From contig CBDBLZ010000021.1 of NCBI GenBank assembly GCA_965207385.1, positions 1,054,001-1,118,000 of the forward strand: a stretch of DNA of 64,000 nt. Reading direction: 5' to 3'. Each line of letters begins with the position of its first letter. Position 1 is the first letter of the stretch. Source of the DNA: CAZXEU01 sp965207385 (lineage in GTDB: Bacteria; Bacteroidota; Rhodothermia; Rhodothermales; Bin80). Below the pieces are notes generated by a model that did no database searches, was not told the DNA's origin, and was given only the letters and a program-made list of their open reading frames with translations. A program made the position numbers and the translations under genes. Positions 60,278 through 64,000 of the stretch are shown here, piece after piece.

Positions 60278-61727
60278 ACGTGCCTGCGGTCACCGCGCCG
60301 CCGGTCCCGGTCCAATTCGTGTGGTACGCTTCGCCTCGCGGCCTGTCCGTTCTCTCATAGGTATGCGCCCCGAAGTAGTCTCGCTGCGCCTGGATCAGAT
60401 GGGCACCTCCCCGCTCGCGGCGGTACCCGTCGTAGAAGGCGAGAGCGCTGGCGAGAGCGGGAACGGGCAGGCCGTTCAGGGCTGCCGCCGACACAATCCT
60501 GCGCCATGATGGCAGCGCGCGCCGTACTTCCTCCCGGAAGTACGGAGCAAGCAGCAGATTTTCCAGGCCGGGATCGTCGGTAAAGGCATCCTTGATCCGG
60601 CCCAGGAAGGCGCTTCGGATGATGCACCCGCCACGCCAGAGAAGCGCGATGTTGCCGAAGGCGAGGTTCCACCCGTAGCGGGCGGCCGCTGCGCGCAGCA
60701 ACATGTATCCCTGGGCATAGGAAAGAACCTTGGCGCCGTAGACTGCCTGCCGAAGATCCCCGACCAGGCCCGAGCGATTAAGCACCGCATCTGCGGCGGG
60801 GCCGGTGAGAGCGCGGGAAGCGGCGCTCCTTTCGCGCGTCAGAGCAGACAGGAATCGCGCAAATACGGCCTCGCCTATCAGCGTAAGCGGTATGCCCAGC
60901 TCAAGCGCCGCCGTCGCCGTCCACTTGCCGGTTCCCTTCTGTCCTGCACTGTCGCGAATGTAGTCCAGAACGGGGCGTCCGTCCTCGTCCCGGTAGGCCA
61001 GAATGTCCCTCGTGATTTCGATGAGGTACGAATCCAGCTTTCCTTCATTCCAGGAGCCGAATACGGCGGCCATCTCACTGTTGGACATGCCCATCAGCTC
61101 CTTCATGAAGAGGTAGGCCTCCGCAATGATCTGCATGTCCCCGTACTCGATTCCGTTGTGCACCATCTTGACGAAGTGGCCCGCACCATCCGGTCCCACC
61201 CAGTCACAACAAGGCGCACCTCCTTCGACCTTGGCGGCTATATCCTGGAAGATGTGCTTCACGTGGGGCCATGCTGCAGGCGAGCCCCCGGGCATGATTG
61301 AAGGGCCGTGGCGAGCACCTTCCTCGCCGCCGGATACTCCGGTGCCGATGTACAGCAGGCCGTGATCCTCCACGTACCGCGTGCGGCGAATGGTGTCGAG
61401 ATAGTTGGAGTTTCCGCCGTCAATAATAATGTCGCCCGCCTCAAGCAGGGGCAGCAGCCTATCGATAAAGGCGTCCACCGGATCTCCGGCCTTGACGAGC
61501 AGCATCACCCGGCGCGGACGCCTCAGGACGCGTGTCAGTTCAGCCAGGGAATGGGTGCCTTGCACGCGCGTGCCGCGCGCCCCGCCAGACAGGAATTCGT
61601 CCACCTTGGCCTTCGTCCGATTGTAGACGGCTACGTCGTAGCCGTGGTCGTTCATGTTCAGCACAAGATTCTGGCCCATGACGGCCAGGCCGACGAGACC
61701 GATGTCGGCGTTCGCAGCGTCTGTCAT
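60267..61727 (-). CDS. gnd: 6-phosphogluconate dehydrogenase, decarboxylating
   Basis: Gnd converts 6-phosphogluconate to ribulose-5-phosphate with NADPH formation. The 486-residue protein has the nucleotide motif IGLVGLAVMGQNLVLNMNDHGYDVAVYNRT, LVKAGDPVDAFI, IIDGGNSNYLDTIRRT, the catalytic region GVSGGEEGARHGPSIMPGG, GHFVKMVHNGIEYGDMQIIAEAY (catalytic Lys) and the C-terminal QAQRDYFGAHTYERTDRPRGEAYHTNWTG. It lies between the DUF1501 gene and the nucleoside hydrolase on the same strand, with a 6-nt gap to the former. Confidence 0.96.
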   Translation of the reverse strand: MTDAANADIGLVGLAVMGQNLVLNMNDHGYDVAVYNRTKAKVDEFLSGGARGTRVQGTHSLAELTRVLRRPRRVMLLVKAGDPVDAFIDRLLPLLEAGDIIIDGGNSNYLDTIRRTRYVEDHGLLYIGTGVSGGEEGARHGPSIMPGGSPAAWPHVKHIFQDIAAKVEGGAPCCDWVGPDGAGHFVKMVHNGIEYGDMQIIAEAYLFMKELMGMSNSEMAAVFGSWNEGKLDSYLIEITRDILAYRDEDGRPVLDYIRDSAGQKGTGKWTATAALELGIPLTLIGEAVFARFLSALTRERSAASRALTGPAADAVLNRSGLVGDLRQAVYGAKVLSYAQGYMLLRAAAARYGWNLAFGNIALLWRGGCIIRSAFLGRIKDAFTDDPGLENLLLAPYFREEVRRALPSWRRIVSAAALNGLPVPALASALAFYDGYRRERGGAHLIQAQRDYFGAHTYERTDRPRGEAYHTNWTGTGGAVTAGTYDA

Positions 61728-61733
61728 CCTTCC

Positions 61734-63173
61734 TTAGGCGAGTATGTCCTTCACAACGTGGCCGTGAACATCGGTGAGCCGATAGCGCCGGCCCTGATGC
61801 CTGAATATCAGTTTTTCGTGGTCGAGGCCGAGCAGGTGAAGAATCGTTGCCTGGAAATCGTGTACGTGCACCTTGTCCCGGACGGCATCGAAACCGAATT
61901 CGTCCGATGCTCCGTAGGTAAATCCCGGCCTTACGCCGCCGCCGGCCATCCACACCGTGAATGCGTACGGGTGGTGATCTCGGCCCCAGTTGGCAAAGTC
62001 TTCCACCTTGCCCTGCAAAAACGGGGTGCGCCCGAACTCACCCCCCCATATGACCAGTGTGTCCTCCAGCAGCCCGCGCTGCCTGAGGTCCTGGACGAGA
62101 CCCGCACTGGGCGCATCGGTATCACGGCACTGGATTTGCAGTTGCGTATTCAGATTGCGGTGCTGATCCCAGCCGGCATGCATGATCTGGATGAAGCGTA
62201 CGCCGCGCTCGGCAAGGCGCCTCGCCATGAGGCAGTTGTAGGCGTAGCTGCCCTGCCGCATTACGTCCGGTCCATAGAGGTCCAGCACATGCTGGGGCTC
62301 TCCGGAGATGTCCGTCAGTTCCGGCACGCTGGTCTGCATGCGGTAGGCCATCTCGTACTGCGCGATTCTCGTCGCTATTTCCGGGTCTCCGTATGTCTCC
62401 AGATTGCGGGCGTTCAGGGCAGCAACGTCATCAAGTATGCCACGGCGCATCTCGCGGCTCATGCCGTCCGGATTGGACAGGTAGAGGACCGGGTCGCCGG
62501 AGCCGCGGAAGCGCACGCCCTGGAGCCTTGAGGGAAGAAAACCGCTGCCCCAGTAGAAATCGTAGAAGATCTGGCCGCAACTGGCCTCCTTGTCGCGCGA
62601 GGTCATCACGACGAAGGCGGGCAGGTCCTCCGATTCGCTGCCCAAACCGTAGCTCAGCCAGGCGCCCATGCTTGGCCGCCCGGCCATTTCGGAGCCGGTA
62701 AGTAGGAAAGTAATCGCGGGTGCGTGATTGACCGCATCCGTCACCATGGACTTGACAAAGCAGCAGTCGTCCACGATTTCGGCAATGCGCGGAAGGAAGT
62801 GGGATACGTAGGCGCCACTTTCTCCGTGTTGCGAGAAATTCGCAATTTCCTTCAGCACAGGACGCTCCGTCTGGCCGCTGGTCATGGTGCTGAATCGGCG
62901 CCCGCCAACAACATCGTCAGGAATCTGGCGTCCGTGCCACTGCTGCAGCAGCGGCTTGTAGTCGAAAAGATCCACATGCGAGGGAGCGCCGTTCTGGAAG
63001 AGGTAGATGACACGCTTGGCCCTGGCCGGAAAGTGAGGGCCGGTCCTTGGCGAGGCACTAAGAAGGGACGGATTGAGCAGACTCGCCAGCGCCGCTGCGC
63101 CAATGCCTCCGGCGGTGCGACTGAAGAACTGTCTCCGCGTAATGGATCTGTTGTAATCCTGGATGGGGTCCAT
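61734..63173 (-). CDS. DUF1501 domain protein with Tat-like signal
   Basis: This 479-residue protein starts with RSITRRQFFSRTAGGIGAAALASLL, a twin-arginine signal. The DUF1501 domain has KRVIYLFQNGAPSHVDLFDYKP, FLLTGSEMAGRPSMGAWLSYGLGSES, CLMARRLAERGVRFIQIMHAGWDQH, WGGEFGRTPFLQG and DHHPYAFTVWMAGGGVRPGFTYGASDEFGF. It ends with VHGHVVKDILA, close in style to the other DUF1501 protein of this window. It is co-transcribed with the DUF1553 gene upstream, whose TAG directly precedes its start codon. Confidence 0.92.
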   Translation of the reverse strand: MDPIQDYNRSITRRQFFSRTAGGIGAAALASLLNPSLLSASPRTGPHFPARAKRVIYLFQNGAPSHVDLFDYKPLLQQWHGRQIPDDVVGGRRFSTMTSGQTERPVLKEIANFSQHGESGAYVSHFLPRIAEIVDDCCFVKSMVTDAVNHAPAITFLLTGSEMAGRPSMGAWLSYGLGSESEDLPAFVVMTSRDKEASCGQIFYDFYWGSGFLPSRLQGVRFRGSGDPVLYLSNPDGMSREMRRGILDDVAALNARNLETYGDPEIATRIAQYEMAYRMQTSVPELTDISGEPQHVLDLYGPDVMRQGSYAYNCLMARRLAERGVRFIQIMHAGWDQHRNLNTQLQIQCRDTDAPSAGLVQDLRQRGLLEDTLVIWGGEFGRTPFLQGKVEDFANWGRDHHPYAFTVWMAGGGVRPGFTYGASDEFGFDAVRDKVHVHDFQATILHLLGLDHEKLIFRHQGRRYRLTDVHGHVVKDILA

Positions 63174-63175
63174 CA

Positions 63176-64000
63176 CTACTGCCTGGTTATGGTCTCGTCC
63201 AGATTCAGCAGCATGGAGGCGAGCGCTGTGTATGATGCGTGCTCGCCTGGCTCCAGATCGGTCCGCCGGGGCTTGTCTCCCACTGCGAGTATGGCTGAAG
63301 CGGCCTCCGGATCGGCTGCGTATTCATGCCGAAGTACTTCGAGCCGCGTAAGGAGAATCTGCATCTCTTCCGCATCGGGCTCTCGCGACGTGGCAAGAAG
63401 GAAGCCGTGGCGAATCCGGTCCTTATTCTCCTTGCCGGCAGACATCATGCGCTCCGCCATAAAGCGTGCAGCCTCTACGTACGTAATGTCGTTAAGCGTT
63501 GTCAGAGCGTGAAGCGGCGTGTTGGTGCGGACACTTCGCACGGTGCATACCTGCCGGTTTGCGTTGTCAAAGAGCGTGGTTGGGCCGACAATGCGTCGCC
63601 AGAACGTATAGATGCTGCGCCGGTGCAGCGCGCTGCCGGAGTCCTGTTCGTACACGGTCTGCCCGAATGTGGCTTCGGACCAGATGCCTTCCGGCTGATA
63701 AGGAAATACCGGAGGGCCCCCAAGGGAGTCAACCAGGAGTCCGCTCATGGCAAGGGCCTGATCGCGTATCATCCATGCGGGCAGGCGCAGGCGCGGTCCT
63801 CTGGCGAGCAGGCGGTTTTCCGGATCGCGTTCCGCCAATTCGGGAGGCAAAACGGAACTCTGCCGGTATGTGGCGCTGGTAACGATCTTGCGCAGCAGTC
63901 CCTTTGCGTTCCAGCTGCTTTCCATGAAGTCGACTGCGAGAAAGTCCAACAGCTCCGGATGCGAGGGGAGCTCGCCCTGGACGCCGAAGTCCTCGGCTGT
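63176..64000 (-). CDS. DUF1553 domain protein, partial (C-terminal part)
   Basis: The gene enters from the right edge and only its last 274 codons are visible. They match the DUF1553 domain: DFGVQGELPSHPELLDFLAVDF, KGLLRKIVTSATYRQSSVLPPELAERDPENRLLARGPRLRLPAW, VRTNTPLHALTTLNDITYVEAARFMAER and ATSREPDAEEMQILL. The stop TAG at 63176-63178 is followed by the DUF1501 start. By comparison with 37908-40946, the missing part should carry PSCyt1 and DUF1549 domains, but this is not seen. Confidence 0.88.
   Translation of the reverse strand, partial: TAEDFGVQGELPSHPELLDFLAVDFMESSWNAKGLLRKIVTSATYRQSSVLPPELAERDPENRLLARGPRLRLPAWMIRDQALAMSGLLVDSLGGPPVFPYQPEGIWSEATFGQTVYEQDSGSALHRRSIYTFWRRIVGPTTLFDNANRQVCTVRSVRTNTPLHALTTLNDITYVEAARFMAERMMSAGKENKDRIRHGFLLATSREPDAEEMQILLTRLEVLRHEYAADPEAASAILAVGDKPRRTDLEPGEHASYTALASMLLNLDETITRQ

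Noticed and set aside
61308..62531. 407-codon plus-strand frame
   Set aside because: Antisense to gnd and the DUF1501 gene; no protein-like motif.

Overview
The window looks like chromosomal DNA of a GC-rich member of the Bacteroidota lineage, most likely Rhodothermota or Balneolota-like. The reasons are a C-terminal type IX secretion sorting domain (16107-17795), many Bacteroidota-type families (DUF4159, DUF3098-like, L-lysine 6-transaminase, two-subunit 2-oxoacid:ferredoxin oxidoreductase, bifunctional ThrA), TAnnTTG-like -7 elements before some genes, and planctomycete-type PSCyt1/DUF1549/DUF1553 and DUF1501 pairs that also occur in marine Rhodothermota. This placement is inferred from gene content; there is no rRNA gene here. 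Coding density is high, and four convergent gene pairs overlap at their 3' ends.

Layout. 1-5.9 kb: a partial DJ-1/PfpI-like lipoprotein with a small coupled membrane protein, a large TPR/FG-GAP/UnbV lipoprotein, a TonB-type protein and a DUF4159 protein. 5.9-13.1 kb: glyA, tatC, a reverse-strand operon korA-korB-Nramp-like transporter, and divergent apaG. 13.2-23.7 kb: a catabolic and export block with a GH32 glycosidase, a DUF3500 lipoprotein, two arylsulfate sulfotransferases of different architecture, an OpuC/EgtU-like ABC transporter (SBP-permease fusion plus ATPase) and a sulfatase, followed by tRNA-Ala(GGC). 24.0-34.4 kb: housekeeping and aspartate-family genes, namely a short coupled leader ORF and thrA, dapB, dapA, then a glycerophosphodiesterase, gyrA, lysine 6-transaminase and lipA. 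34.8-42.4 kb: a secreted beta-propeller/PHP metallohydrolase, then a DUF1553 gene followed by a DUF1501 gene.

42.6-49.6 kb: two VOC-family genes, a tightly packed ATP-grasp / alpha-E / transglutaminase operon thought to act in peptide or amide-bond chemistry, and a secreted Gfo/Idh/MocA oxidoreductase. 49.8-55.5 kb: a decayed DUF4062-ATPase regulator (two in-frame TAG codons plus a frameshift), an M14 carboxypeptidase and a second sulfatase. 55.6-60.3 kb: ndk, a NamZ-type muramidase, a small DUF3098-like membrane protein, mreD, a two-domain sulfurtransferase coupled to sufE, and a nucleoside hydrolase. 60.3-64 kb: gnd and a second DUF1553/DUF1501 pair in the opposite orientation, running off the right edge.

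Functional picture: a heterotroph using sulfated and glycosylated organic matter (two sulfatases, GH32, M14 peptidase, secreted oxidoreductase, paired DUF1501/DUF1553 proteins) with central genes interspersed. The least understood multi-gene items are the ATP-grasp/alpha-E/transglutaminase operon, the paired sulfotransferases, and the KOR-linked Nramp relative whose metal-site residues are replaced. No CRISPR array, prophage, insertion sequence or rRNA operon was seen.
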